DNA from: Bacillota bacterium
GTDB lineage: Bacteria > Bacillota > Clostridia > Lachnospirales > Lachnospiraceae
Reading direction: 5' to 3'
NCBI GenBank assembly: GCA_023411215.1
Contig: JAEYOY010000036.1
Coordinates: 1-40,724, forward strand
Length of the DNA stretch: 40,724 nt
Below, piece after piece: positions 7,885 to 16,151 of this stretch. Made by a program: the position numbers and the translations under genes. The notes beneath the pieces are model-generated. The model saw only the letters and a list, made by a program, of their open reading frames with translations. It ran no database searches and was not told the DNA's origin. How positions within the stretch are numbered: the stretch's first letter is position 1; each line of letters opens with the position of its first letter.

Positions 7885-9309
7885 TTATATGTTAACATTT
7901 TCAATTCCTGCTTCCCGTCTTCTGCCTCCCTCCTGTTCCCTGATTAATCCGTTCAGACGTCTTATCTCAACCAATAGAAATCCACCCGTAATTGCAAAGG
8001 CCAGAAAATCAGAAATAGGAACTGCCATAAGAATACCCTTAAGGCCAAATAGGTTCGCCATAATTAAGATAGTAGGTATTAATAATAGAACTTGTCTGGA
8101 TAGCGTTAATAAAAGAGAGATTTTTGGTCTACCGACTGCCTGAAAATACAGTGATCCAATAATCTGCACACCCATAACAGGAAGCATCAGCATAACTATT
8201 TTAATAGCGTTTGTTCCAAACTCCCGAAATGCTTCTTCTTTACCGAAGGCTCCGATTAAAGCTCCGGGGAAAACTCTGGTTACCGCAAAGCCTGTAATCG
8301 CAATAACAGATGCCGTCAAAATTGCTTTCCCCAGTGCTTCCTTAATTCTATGATAATTCTTTGCACCACGATTATATCCAATGATAGGCTGAGCTCCATG
8401 ACTAATTCCTATCGTAGGAAGCACTAGCAAAGTCTGTAAACTATTGATGGCCCCCATTCCTCCAATTGCGACATCTCCACCATAATAGCCCAGTCGATTA
8501 TTCAAAATCAAGCTAAGAAAACTTCCGCTTATTTGATTTGCAAAGGACGGAAGTCCAGCCAGAATCGTCTTTCCTACAATCGAGGGTGTTAATATCAGGT
8601 TCTTTGGACGTAGCCTCATATTACTACGTTTTGATAGGAAATAGGATATGCCCCAAATAGCAGATAGACCTTGTCCTCCGATTGTAGCAAGGGCCGCTCC
8701 CGCCATTCCCCAACCGAATATAAAAATAAATACATAATCAAAAACAATATTAAAGCCTGCTCCGATAAACATGGAAAACATAGCCGACTTCGGGCTTCCG
8801 TCCGCACGCATAAAATGGTTCATACCTACCGAAGGTCCCTGCAACACTGAGGCATATAAAATAATTCTCATATACTCTAAGGCATAAGGCATACTTTCCT
8901 CACTAGCTCCGAACAAGGTAAGCAATCCTTCCAGATTCATTAGTGCAATCACCATAAACAAAAAGGAGGTAATGAATATCATGGCGATGGAATTACCTAG
9001 AATTCTCTCTGCACCCTCTCTGTCCTTCTCCCCAAGCTTGATGGAAAACAGAGACGCGCCACCGGCCCCAAACATTAATGCAAGCCCCATCATAATCATC
9101 ATAATCGGAAAGGATACTGTTAATGCCGTAAGCCCTAAGGACTGCAGATCCTTCGCATTGCCGATAAACATTCTGTCCACGATATTATATAATGCATTTA
9201 CCAACATTCCAATTGTCGCCGGTATAGAAAATTCCATTAATAGAGTTCCGATTTTCTTCGTACCCAGACGATCCTGACTGTGTTTTTGAATAATCTTTTC
9301 TTCTGTCAT
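7885..9309 (-). CDS. MATE family multidrug/cation antiporter
   Basis: Membrane exporter of 474 residues with about 12 hydrophobic helices in two halves. The MATE signatures are visible: IGTLLMEFSIPATIGMLVNA, NIVDRMFIGN near TM1-2, the MFGAGGASLFS region, and the second-half repeat PSFANQISGSF and GISHGAQPIIGYN. Such proteins expel cationic drugs or metabolites using sodium or proton gradients. The ATG at 9309 has only a weak GGAAG-like ribosome site. It stands alone, convergent with trpB-like and divergent from rpoD. The substrate cannot be predicted. Confidence 0.93.
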   Translation of the reverse strand: MTEEKIIQKHSQDRLGTKKIGTLLMEFSIPATIGMLVNALYNIVDRMFIGNAKDLQSLGLTALTVSFPIMMIMMGLALMFGAGGASLFSIKLGEKDREGAERILGNSIAMIFITSFLFMVIALMNLEGLLTLFGASEESMPYALEYMRIILYASVLQGPSVGMNHFMRADGSPKSAMFSMFIGAGFNIVFDYVFIFIFGWGMAGAALATIGGQGLSAIWGISYFLSKRSNMRLRPKNLILTPSIVGKTILAGLPSFANQISGSFLSLILNNRLGYYGGDVAIGGMGAINSLQTLLVLPTIGISHGAQPIIGYNRGAKNYHRIKEALGKAILTASVIAITGFAVTRVFPGALIGAFGKEEAFREFGTNAIKIVMLMLPVMGVQIIGSLYFQAVGRPKISLLLTLSRQVLLLIPTILIMANLFGLKGILMAVPISDFLAFAITGGFLLVEIRRLNGLIREQEGGRRREAGIENVNI

Positions 9310-9600
9310 ACTTTACTTCCATAACCTTTCTAACTTTTAATATAGGCAACTTTCCATAACAGCAAACTAAAACATCCGGAATAACAAAATATACATCCTA
9401 GTGATTGGTATCGTCTCCCAAACAACTTATAGCGGTAATTTACTGTTCCAACCAAATGAATAAGTTTCACTTTGTTTATGATTTTATCATAAATTTCTTA
9501 TAATAAACGATTTTAGAAAACTTATCCACCTATATATAAGGTTTTTAGACGTATTTTATCACATTGTAAAATTATTTTAGTTTTCTTATTTCAATTTGTA

Positions 9601-9609
9601 TGATATAAT
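9601..9609 (+). promoter_or_regulatory. Extended -10 promoter for rpoD
   Basis: TGATATAAT is a perfect extended -10 (TGnTATAAT), about 40 bp before the rpoD start. The hexamer 17 nt upstream (TTTTCT) is a poor -35, as extended -10 promoters tolerate. The rest of the 340-bp gap from 9310 is AT-rich. On the minus strand it must hold the MATE promoter, for which TGATAAAAT near 9478-9486 is only a weak candidate. Confidence 0.5.
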
Positions 9610-9649
9610 GTTGGTTATGCAATTTTTTATATCCTATGGAGGAACAAAC

Positions 9650-10774
9650 ATGAATGATCAAACAACACACGATGTGTTAGAGGACAAGTTTCGAGAACTA
9701 ATCGCTTTTGCCAACCGTCAAAAAGGCATATTGGAGGCTGAAAAGGTAAATACCCTCATAAGCGAATTGAATTTAGATAATAATCAAATTGACAAAATTT
9801 ATGAAAGGCTTGAGGCATATAATATCGTTGTACTTAGTAATACGGAAGAGGAAGAACCTACTGACGAAATCTTACTTGAGCTCGACGATGATGCCGAGGA
9901 CGTACAGTCCGAGGTAGAAGCCCTTACAAGTTCCTCCTATTCTATGTCTGACGACCCGGTTCATCTATATTTGAAGGAAATCGGTAATTATCCGCTTCTT
10001 TCTATGGCTGACGAGGTTGAATTAGCTAAGAAGATCGCTGATGGCGATGATTATGCAAAGCAGCTTTTAGCAGAATCCAACCTAAGATTAGTTGTCAGCA
10101 TCGCGAAGCGCTATGTGGGAAGAGGCCTATCCTTTCTTGATTTAATACAGGAGGGTAATCTTGGATTAATTAAGGCTGTTGAAAAGTTTGATTATACGAA
10201 GGGTTATAAATTCAGCACCTATGCAACCTGGTGGATCCGTCAGGCAATCACGAGATCCATCGCTGACCAATCCAGAACCATTCGAATTCCGGTACATATG
10301 TCGGAGGTTATCAACAAAACCTATCGAGTATCTCGTAACCTGCTTCAAGATTTAGGAAGAGAACCAACCGAGCAGGAGCTGGCTGATGCTATGAACCTGC
10401 CAATTGATAAAGTGAGAGAGATTCTTAAGGTCTCTGCAGATCCGATCTCCCTTGATACTCCCATCGGTGAAGAAGATGACAGTCACTTAGGTGATTTTAT
10501 CAGTGATGAATCTATGATGGGCCCGGAAGATGCTGCATCCTATTCCATACTAAAGGATCAAATCTCCAAATTATTGGATACACTAACTGACAGAGAGCAA
10601 CGTGTATTAGTCCTTCGCTTTGGATTAAAAGACGGAAGAAGCCGTACACTCGAGGAAGTAGGCAAGGAGTTCAATGTTACCCGTGAGCGTATTCGCCAAA
10701 TTGAAGCGAAGGCACTTCGTAAGCTAAGACATCCCAGTCGTGCTAAGATGCTGAAGGGTTATGATATCATCTAA
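9650..10774 (+). CDS. rpoD: RNA polymerase sigma factor RpoD (sigma-A/sigma-70)
   Basis: Primary-type sigma factor of 374 residues. In order: region 1.1-like head (about 1-80), acidic linker, region 1.2 (DDPVHLYLKEIGNYPLLS), region 2 (NLRLVVSIAKRYVGRGLSFL, then EKFDYTKGYKFSTYATWWIR for -10 binding and melting), region 3 (IPVHMSEVINK), region 4 with the -35-reading HTH (TLEEVGKEFNVTRERIRQIE). Start: an in-frame ATG exists 18 codons upstream, but GGAGG before MNDQTTHD at 9650 fixes the start there. In most Firmicutes this gene follows dnaG; here a divergent MATE gene precedes it. plsC follows after 23 bp. Confidence 0.96.
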   Translation: MNDQTTHDVLEDKFRELIAFANRQKGILEAEKVNTLISELNLDNNQIDKIYERLEAYNIVVLSNTEEEEPTDEILLELDDDAEDVQSEVEALTSSSYSMSDDPVHLYLKEIGNYPLLSMADEVELAKKIADGDDYAKQLLAESNLRLVVSIAKRYVGRGLSFLDLIQEGNLGLIKAVEKFDYTKGYKFSTYATWWIRQAITRSIADQSRTIRIPVHMSEVINKTYRVSRNLLQDLGREPTEQELADAMNLPIDKVREILKVSADPISLDTPIGEEDDSHLGDFISDESMMGPEDAASYSILKDQISKLLDTLTDREQRVLVLRFGLKDGRSRTLEEVGKEFNVTRERIRQIEAKALRKLRHPSRAKMLKGYDII

Positions 10775-10797
10775 ACCTTTATGGAAGGAGTGTTTTC

Positions 10798-11517
10798 ATG
10801 ATTCGTATCGCATTCATGGTCCTACGTTGCCTTCTCAAATTACCCTATTGGTTCTTTCACATTAACCAGCTCTGTAATATTGAGAAATACGATGCTGCTA
10901 CCCGCTATGCCTACCTTCATAAACTGGTTCCGATCGTCAACCGACGAGGAAGAGTTGTGATTGATTGTCATGGGCTTGAGAATCTCCCAAAGGAGAATGG
11001 TTATATAATGTTCCCTAACCATCAGGGGCTGTTTGACGCTCTCGCCTTTCTGGAAACTCACGAACGCCCCTTTGTAACAGTAATGAAGAAGGAAGTAAAG
11101 GATACCATCCTACTCAAACAGATTATCCAGCTATTACAGGCGGAAGTTATTGATAGAGAGGATATCCGCCAATCCATGCAGGTAATTATGAACATGACAA
11201 AACGCGCAAGGGCCGGAGAAAACTTTCTCATCTTTGCAGAAGGAACCAGATCCCGTAACGGTAATAATCTACTGGAATTTAAGGGTGGAAGCTTTAAAAG
11301 TGCAACCAATGCCAAGTGTCCAATTGTTCCTGTAGCCTTAATCGATTCCTTTAAGCCCTTTGATACCAAATCACTGCGCAAGCAGACGGTGCAAATTCAC
11401 TATTTGAAGCCCCTTTATTATGAGGATTATAAGGATATGAGATCCACCGAGATAGCCGCGCTGGTATCTTCCACTATTCAGAACAAGATTAACGAAGTGA
11501 TACAACAGGATAAATAG
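10798..11517 (+). CDS. plsC: 1-acyl-sn-glycerol-3-phosphate acyltransferase
   Basis: Membrane enzyme that adds the second acyl chain to lysophosphatidic acid in phospholipid synthesis. It has 239 residues with a hydrophobic N-terminal segment. The acyltransferase motifs are in order: NHQGLFD (catalytic HxxxxD), IQLLQAEVIDRED, FAEGTRSRNG (substrate-binding EGTRS) and VPVALIDS. GGAAGGAG lies before the ATG. The gap to rpoD is 23 bp with no terminator, so the two are probably cotranscribed. A strong terminator follows. Confidence 0.93.
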   Translation: MIRIAFMVLRCLLKLPYWFFHINQLCNIEKYDAATRYAYLHKLVPIVNRRGRVVIDCHGLENLPKENGYIMFPNHQGLFDALAFLETHERPFVTVMKKEVKDTILLKQIIQLLQAEVIDREDIRQSMQVIMNMTKRARAGENFLIFAEGTRSRNGNNLLEFKGGSFKSATNAKCPIVPVALIDSFKPFDTKSLRKQTVQIHYLKPLYYEDYKDMRSTEIAALVSSTIQNKINEVIQQDK

Positions 11518-11532
11518 TTACCGGGTTGTCAT

Positions 11533-11574
11533 TTACTCCAAGAACATTTCTCATATGGGTCTTGGAGTAATTTT
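11533..11574 (+). terminator. Rho-independent terminator after plsC
   Basis: TTACTCCAAGA (11533-11543) and TCTTGGAGTAA (11560-11570) form a perfect 11-bp stem followed by TTTT. Confidence 0.8.
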
Positions 11575-11679
11575 ATACCTTATACTGCTATTCCCAGAGT
11601 ACATTCATATAATATTATGCATTTTTATTACTTATTATGTATATTACTGTAGTATAATTCCATTTCCAGTTCAAAACAG

Positions 11680-11708
11680 TTGCTTTTGCAATCATTCTCC
11701 TGTATAAT
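11680..11708 (+). promoter_or_regulatory. Promoter for the SH3/hydrolase gene
   Basis: TTGCTT (11680-11685), 17-nt spacer, TATAAT (11703-11708). A 12-bp leader hairpin with one bulge (11722-11733 with 11744-11755) lies just downstream, ending about 26 nt before the start codon. A second TATAAT at 11653-11658 lacks a clear -35. Confidence 0.6.
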
Positions 11709-11781
11709 AGTTAAAAAATATGCAAACAGAAAATTATCCAGATGATTTTCGTTTGCGATAAACTATGTAGAGGGAAAAGGA

Positions 11782-13095
11782 ATGAATAAAATCAAAAGAG
11801 CCTTAATGTCTATGATAGTTTTTTTGTCTGTCTTTTGTTTATCCGCAATCTTCAATATTCCAAATAATATTACTACAAAAGAAAATGCCCAGACCGGGAT
11901 GGGAGTTCAAAAAACAACCGAACCGGAAGCTACGGGATTATCTTCAACAAATGATAATGAAATCGAATCTTTCACATATAAAACCAGCTCTATCGTAACC
12001 ACTTGGGAGAATCCCTATATGGCTGCGGAAGGTAGTGCGGAAACAACTGATAATCAGAAAAACGCGGTTTCTAATGCAGATATGTCAGAATCCATGATGT
12101 CTACGAAAGATGCGGGTGATACGGTTGTAGCCGAAGAACCACAGACAAATCCAACAGAAGAAACGATACAGGAAGTAGCGCTCTATGCAAATATCGGTAT
12201 TTCAATCGCTAAGGAATATGTAAATATCAGAGAAAAAGCCTCCACCGATAGCGAAGTACTCGGTAAGCTTTATAAGAACAGTGCCGTAGAGATTCTGGAA
12301 ACCTCCGGTGACTGGTATCGTGTTGAATCAGGAAGTGTTAAGGGATATGTAAAAGAAGAGTTTATCAGAACCGGTATCCCCGATGAGGAATTAGTGGAAA
12401 AGTACGGTGAGCCCAGTATAGTCGTAACTGTGGATGGTCTCAACGTACGCGAAAAGGCAGATACCGAAGCGGATAAGGTGACTGTTATTTATAAGAATGA
12501 AATCTATCCTGTCCTAGACAGCGACGATGATTGGATTAAGATTAATATACCGGAGGATAAGACTGCCGGGTATGTAAAGAGTGAGTATGCAGAACTAATG
12601 GTTGATTTCAAGGATGCCGTATCCAAGGAAGAAGAGGAGGAGCTCCTTAAGCTTCAGGCAGAAGAACGCGCCAAGAAAGAGACCGAGATCAAAAAACAGA
12701 ATGGTGTAAGCTATTCAAAGGAAGATCTTAAGCTATTGGCCTGTCTGGTTCACTCGGAAGCCGGAACCCAGAGCTATGAAGGAAAATTAGCCGTTGCTAA
12801 TATAGTTCTCAACCGTGTCAAATCTTCTAAATATGGTGGTAGCATCAAATCAGTGATTTATCAGCCCGGGCAGTTCTCTGTAGCGAAGAGCGGTTCTTTG
12901 GCAAAACAACTCTCAAATTATGATAATTACAGTTCAAATTCCCAACAGCTTTCCATCAAAGCGGCGAAAGCGGCCTTGGAGGGATCCAATAATATCGGAT
13001 CCAGACTATATTTCCACTCCTATAAAGCCGCAGTAAGAAAAGGTTATGACAAGAAGGAAACCAGTGTTAAGCTGGGGGATCATCTTTTCTGGTAG
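11782..13095 (+). CDS. Secreted SH3-domain cell wall hydrolase (SleB-like)
   Basis: 437-residue exported protein predicted to cut peptidoglycan. Residues 1-26 are a signal peptide or anchor (MNKIKRALMSMIVFLSVFCL). A low-complexity Thr/Glu/Ser linker runs to about 130. Two bacterial SH3 repeats follow (about 143-197 with EYVNIREKAS, and 212-272 with DGLNVREKAD), likely wall-binding. A charged coiled-coil-like stretch covers 281-305. The C-terminal 313-437 matches the SleB/Hydrolase_2 lytic domain: LACLVHSEAGTQSYEGKLAV with the probable catalytic glutamate E326, NRVKSSKYGGSIKSVIYQPG and the closing FHSYK region. SleB works in cortex lysis at germination; the SH3 linker form may act on vegetative wall instead. 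Confidence 0.88.
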   Translation: MNKIKRALMSMIVFLSVFCLSAIFNIPNNITTKENAQTGMGVQKTTEPEATGLSSTNDNEIESFTYKTSSIVTTWENPYMAAEGSAETTDNQKNAVSNADMSESMMSTKDAGDTVVAEEPQTNPTEETIQEVALYANIGISIAKEYVNIREKASTDSEVLGKLYKNSAVEILETSGDWYRVESGSVKGYVKEEFIRTGIPDEELVEKYGEPSIVVTVDGLNVREKADTEADKVTVIYKNEIYPVLDSDDDWIKINIPEDKTAGYVKSEYAELMVDFKDAVSKEEEEELLKLQAEERAKKETEIKKQNGVSYSKEDLKLLACLVHSEAGTQSYEGKLAVANIVLNRVKSSKYGGSIKSVIYQPGQFSVAKSGSLAKQLSNYDNYSSNSQQLSIKAAKAALEGSNNIGSRLYFHSYKAAVRKGYDKKETSVKLGDHLFW

Positions 13096-13121
13096 GCAGT
13101 AAATCTCATAATTTTCATTTA

Positions 13122-13328
13122 GGGCTTTCGTGTTTAAGTTATTCCTAAGTACAAGGAAGGACCACACACATCCCTCACACACAGGTTGACGGACATTATA
13201 TTGTTATGTATGCCACGATCGAACATAAATGTTCGCCTTTGGCACACATAACAACATACCGTCCGTCAAACAGTGCATTATGGGATGTATGTGGTCCTTC
13301 CTTGTACTTCATTACATCGCGAAAGCCC
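13122..13328. repeat. Long imperfect inverted repeat (hairpin/MITE-like)
   Basis: GGGCTTTCG at the left end and CGAAAGCCC at the right end bound two arms that match over most of their length. The best blocks are 13149-13165 with the complement near 13292-13308 (AAGTACAAGGAAGGACC), TTGACGGAC with GTCCGTCAA (13261-13269), and TTGTTATGT with ACATAACAA. The centre is GAACAT-AA-ATGTTC. The whole region can fold into one hairpin of roughly 90 bp with bulges. It fills the gap between convergent genes and may serve as a terminator, but is far longer than terminators need. Confidence 0.8.
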
Positions 13329-13377
13329 AAAAAGATAAAATAATTTTATTTTATAATCATTTACTGCTGGGACGCTT

Positions 13378-14598
13378 TTAATATAGCTTGATCTGAAGGG
13401 GAATACCGTTTGCGTATTTTACATTGGTCTCGCCTTGAATCAGTGGCTTCATATAAGCAACCAATTCTTCGGTTACATCATGTCCGTCAGGAGTGATCCA
13501 GTTCATTGGGACGGTCTTCTCATGGTTAGCAACTTCATTTACAGGAACAGAGATGAATTCTACTCGATAAGGCTCATCACTTAATCTCTTGATTGCTGCC
13601 ATTCGTCCGGTCTCTCCATCAAGTGCACAGCTTAATGCTTTCTGTCCAAGCATCAAGGACTCAATAATATCTGTCTCACTGGCAATATGGGCTGCTGATC
13701 TCTGCATCAGGTTCAATTCAATAGAACGTACCTTACAGCCGACTTCATTACGTACCAATTGTTCTAACGCACGTGCTGCTCCTGCAATATACTTGTGTCC
13801 GAAATTATCTACCGCTCCGCTGGACATCTGATCCGATACATAGGCGCCGCTGCTATCCTTGCAGCCTTCACTGACTGCTACTAAGATACCGGATTTCTGT
13901 GCTAATTTTTCTTTTACATCACTGATAAATCTGGCATTATCAAAATCCTTCTCACAGAGGTAAATCAGATCTGCACCCGCATTACCATTCACTCTGGCAA
14001 GTGCTGCAGAAGCTGTCAACCAGCCCGCATTTCTTCCCATAATCTCGACGATTGTTACTGCCGGAATATCATATGCTCCGATATCGCATGCCAACTCGGA
14101 GATTGTAGTCGCAATATATTTGGCTGCTGAACCAAAGCCTGGACTATGATCCGTCAGATTGAGATCATTGTCAACCGTCTTCGGGGCACCCATAATAATA
14201 AAGTCATGGTTATTCAGCTTACAGTATTCTGAAAGCTTATCTACTGTATCCATGGAGTCATTTCCACCGATATAGATGAAATATTTAATATCATACTTAT
14301 AGAAGGTTTCGATTATTTTCTTGTAAGGTTCATCATCCTTGCGCCAATCCTTCATCTTGTAACGGCAGGTTCCAAGTGCAGAAGAAGGTGTATAAGTAAG
14401 TGTATCCATTGCTTTTGTATCTCTTACGATCTCGTTCAAATCAATCAACTGATCTTTGATAGCGCCTTCGATACCGTTTTTTGCACCATATACCTTGTCA
14501 ACTTTACCGCTTGCGCGCACACCCTGTAATACACCGGCCAGTGTTGCATTAATAGCAGCGGTAGGTCCTCCGGATTGTGCCACTAACAAATTCTTCAT
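13378..14598 (-). CDS. pfp: 6-phosphofructokinase, pyrophosphate-dependent type
   Basis: Glycolytic enzyme of 406 residues converting fructose-6-phosphate to fructose-1,6-bisphosphate. Sequence tells the donor: GGNDSMDT (111-118) has Asp where ATP enzymes have the Gly of GGDGS, and APKTVDNDL (138-146) has Lys (K140) where ATP enzymes have Gly in PGTIDND. Both are the PPi-type residues. MGRNAGWLTA and the N-terminal SGGPTAAINA are conserved. The Asn in GGND, in place of the usual first Asp, is a small oddity. AAGGAGG lies 7 nt before the ATG. PPi-PFKs work reversibly and save ATP, common in anaerobic Clostridia. Confidence 0.92.
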   Translation of the reverse strand: MKNLLVAQSGGPTAAINATLAGVLQGVRASGKVDKVYGAKNGIEGAIKDQLIDLNEIVRDTKAMDTLTYTPSSALGTCRYKMKDWRKDDEPYKKIIETFYKYDIKYFIYIGGNDSMDTVDKLSEYCKLNNHDFIIMGAPKTVDNDLNLTDHSPGFGSAAKYIATTISELACDIGAYDIPAVTIVEIMGRNAGWLTASAALARVNGNAGADLIYLCEKDFDNARFISDVKEKLAQKSGILVAVSEGCKDSSGAYVSDQMSSGAVDNFGHKYIAGAARALEQLVRNEVGCKVRSIELNLMQRSAAHIASETDIIESLMLGQKALSCALDGETGRMAAIKRLSDEPYRVEFISVPVNEVANHEKTVPMNWITPDGHDVTEELVAYMKPLIQGETNVKYANGIPLQIKLY

Positions 14599-14654
14599 TT
14601 TATTTCCTCCTTATAAGGGTTGATATATTCATTACATAGTTACATCATTAACAC

Positions 14655-14684
14655 ATTTTAACATGTATTAATATAGTTAGTCAA
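14655..14684 (-). promoter_or_regulatory. Promoter for the phosphofructokinase gene
   Basis: TTGACT (14679-14684), 18-nt spacer, TAAAAT (14655-14660), preceded by TGT, which gives an extended -10 (TGnTAAAAT). The start would be near 14648, about 50 nt before the gene. Confidence 0.55.
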
Positions 14685-14713
14685 GCCACTAAACTAATTC
14701 CGGTAAGCTCTTT

Positions 14714-15058
14714 CTAGAAGTTAATCCCATTCCATCCCCAATGTTCTATCTCGGAATAAGCCACAAATATCTGGTCCGGTGCAACCTGCAATTCCTCCTT
14801 CAAAATACGAGTTATCTGGGCTGTTGTTAACTGATATGCTTCATCGGTTGTACCTCCAAAGATTTTAACCTCTACAAAGGCAATGGGCATGTCCGTCTTT
14901 CCTTTAAAATAAAGAGAGACATTATCATCAATTGCAACCATCAACCACCCCTCACTCTTGCCGGGTATCAACTCGATCGCCTTTCCTAATCTCTGTTTCA
15001 CTATTTCTTTGTGTTCCTTAGTAACCTCAATATTGGTTTTTACATTTATAAACGGCAT
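14714..15058 (-). CDS. MIF-like tautomerase
   Basis: 114-residue member of the macrophage migration inhibitory factor/phenylpyruvate tautomerase family. Met is followed by Pro (MPFINVKTN); this proline becomes the N-terminal catalytic base after Met removal. PGK (the equivalent of MIF Lys32), VEVKIFGG (MIF SIGKIGG) and the closing FVAYSEIEHWGWNGINF (MIF YINYYDMNAANVGWNNSTF) align well. The Cys-X-X-Cys of mammalian MIF oxidoreductase activity is absent. The trimer is expected to be cytosolic with no signal peptide. AAAGGAG precedes the ATG. The natural substrate is unknown in bacteria. It lies between pfp and folT, separated from folT by a terminator. Confidence 0.85.
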   Translation of the reverse strand: MPFINVKTNIEVTKEHKEIVKQRLGKAIELIPGKSEGWLMVAIDDNVSLYFKGKTDMPIAFVEVKIFGGTTDEAYQLTTAQITRILKEELQVAPDQIFVAYSEIEHWGWNGINF

Positions 15059-15089
15059 GCTGTTACTCCTTTCCTTTCACACTAAGATA

Positions 15090-15118
15090 ATTCTCTTCAT
15101 ATTCTGCAAATTTGTCAA
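15090..15118 (-). promoter_or_regulatory. Possible promoter for the MIF-like gene
   Basis: A perfect TTGACA (15113-15118) with GAGAAT (15090-15095) at 17 nt; the -10 is only 4 of 6. The upstream terminator makes a separate promoter likely. Confidence 0.4.
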
Positions 15119-15148
15119 GAAATTTCATTCATTGTCTCTGCTAATCAG

Positions 15149-15221
15149 AAAAAGCCCGGAGCTCATATTAATCTCAGGCAATGGAATATACTTTCCTTTA
15201 CCTGAGATTAATCAAAAGCTC
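15149..15221 (-). terminator. Terminator after folT
   Basis: ATTAATCTCAGG (15167-15178) and CCTGAGATTAAT (15201-15212) form a perfect 12-bp stem, extended by GAGCT/AGCTC. The minus-strand RNA then reads CCGGGCUUUUU. Confidence 0.75.
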
Positions 15222-15230
15222 GAGACTTTA

Positions 15231-15809
15231 TTATTTATTTATTATATTAGCATGATTATTCGGAAAAAGCTTACCTATTACTCCGCTTGCTTCCACGCCC
15301 TTGATTACCATATATAACATAATCGTCTCAACCGGAAGCATAATGAAGGCTTTCAGGGCTCGCAGAGGAAGAATTGCCATGAAATTATAGCCGTAAAGCA
15401 TGGTCAGCCAGTATGTGTTCAGCAATAAATTAACTACCACTAGTTGTACCAGATTAGCAGCTAAGATTCTCTTCAGACTCAAGGGTCTCTTATAGAGAAT
15501 TACTCCATAGAGAAAGCCCGAAAGAATCGCACTTAAGGTAAATCCGAAGAAGAAAGGTCCTGTCGGTCTTACAATAAAGGTCAGGATGTCCAGTGCTGCT
15601 CCGTACACAACACCTACCACTGGTCCGAATAGGTAATATACGAATTCGTTGGGAAGGAAGTTGAAGCCAACCTTCAGAAAATCACCTACCATAAACACCA
15701 AACTACCTAACACGATCGATACTGCTCCTAGCATCGATATGAGGGTAATGCATCTTATGCTTTTTAATTCTTGATAAGATGACTTAAAAAATGCTGTAAA
15801 TTTGGTCAT
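15231..15809 (-). CDS. folT: ECF transporter S component for folate
   Basis: Substrate-binding membrane subunit of an energy-coupling-factor transporter, 192 residues with about six hydrophobic helices. Typical FolT stretches are VGFNFLPNEF, YYLFGPVVGVVYGAALDIL and PTGPFFFGFTLSAILSGFLY. It needs the shared EcfT/EcfA1A2 module, which is not encoded here. A strong AAAGGAGG precedes the ATG. The THF riboswitch upstream independently supports folate as the ligand. It is a single-gene transcript, ended by the hairpin just downstream. Confidence 0.92.
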   Translation of the reverse strand: MTKFTAFFKSSYQELKSIRCITLISMLGAVSIVLGSLVFMVGDFLKVGFNFLPNEFVYYLFGPVVGVVYGAALDILTFIVRPTGPFFFGFTLSAILSGFLYGVILYKRPLSLKRILAANLVQLVVVNLLLNTYWLTMLYGYNFMAILPLRALKAFIMLPVETIMLYMVIKGVEASGVIGKLFPNNHANIINK

Positions 15810-15866
15810 AAAAAAATTACCTCCTTTGCAGACCTTTTACTACAAGAAGAGATAAAATCAAACAAG

Positions 15867-15939
15867 ATGAATTGAAAAATCAATTCATTTGTCAGGAATA
15901 GGGCATTGATAACATGGATGTCCAAATATCAATATGCCC
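15867..15939 (-). terminator. Expression platform hairpins of the folT leader
   Basis: Two stems lie between the riboswitch and folT. The first is 15901-15911 with 15927-15939 (GGGCATATTGATA pairs with TATCAATGCCC, with a small bulge). The second is ATGAATTGA-TTTT-TCAATTCAT (15867-15888), followed on the RNA by the U-rich CUUGUUUGAUUUUAUC. The second could act as a terminator switched by folate; that is inference. Confidence 0.45.
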
Positions 15940-15963
15940 TCCCATATTTGATTACCTTACTGT

Positions 15964-16062
15964 AGCAGCGGGATGCGAACCATGTACCGCAAGATATCCT
16001 TTTCGTCCGGATGACAACTCCCTGTTCACCCAGCACTTAACGCACATGCTTCTACTCTGCTT
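15964..16062 (-). promoter_or_regulatory. Tetrahydrofolate (THF) riboswitch, folT type
   Basis: The minus-strand RNA carries the conserved THF aptamer blocks in order: GCAGAGTAGA (16051-16060), GCGTTAAGTG (about 16034-16043), TGAACAGGGAG, GGACGAAAAGGA, TTGCGGTACATGG, and GCATCCCGCTGC closing helix P1 (AGCAG with CTGCT). These match the E. siraeum-type consensus GAGUAGA...GCGUUAAGUG...GGGA...GACGAA...GCGGU...GCAUCCGCU as I remember it. It precedes a folate S-component gene, the usual partner. Confidence 0.92.
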
Positions 16063-16081
16063 CTATTATTTTTGTATCCTA

Positions 16082-16109
16082 AGTATATCATAGTATAATC
16101 AATTTGCAA
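16082..16109 (-). promoter_or_regulatory. Promoter for the THF riboswitch and folT
   Basis: TTGCAA (16104-16109), 16-nt spacer, TATACT (16082-16087). The start near 16075 is just upstream of the aptamer. Confidence 0.6.
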
Positions 16110-16151
16110 GAATAATAATTGATGAAAATATATGAAGTATTGTAAATTAAT

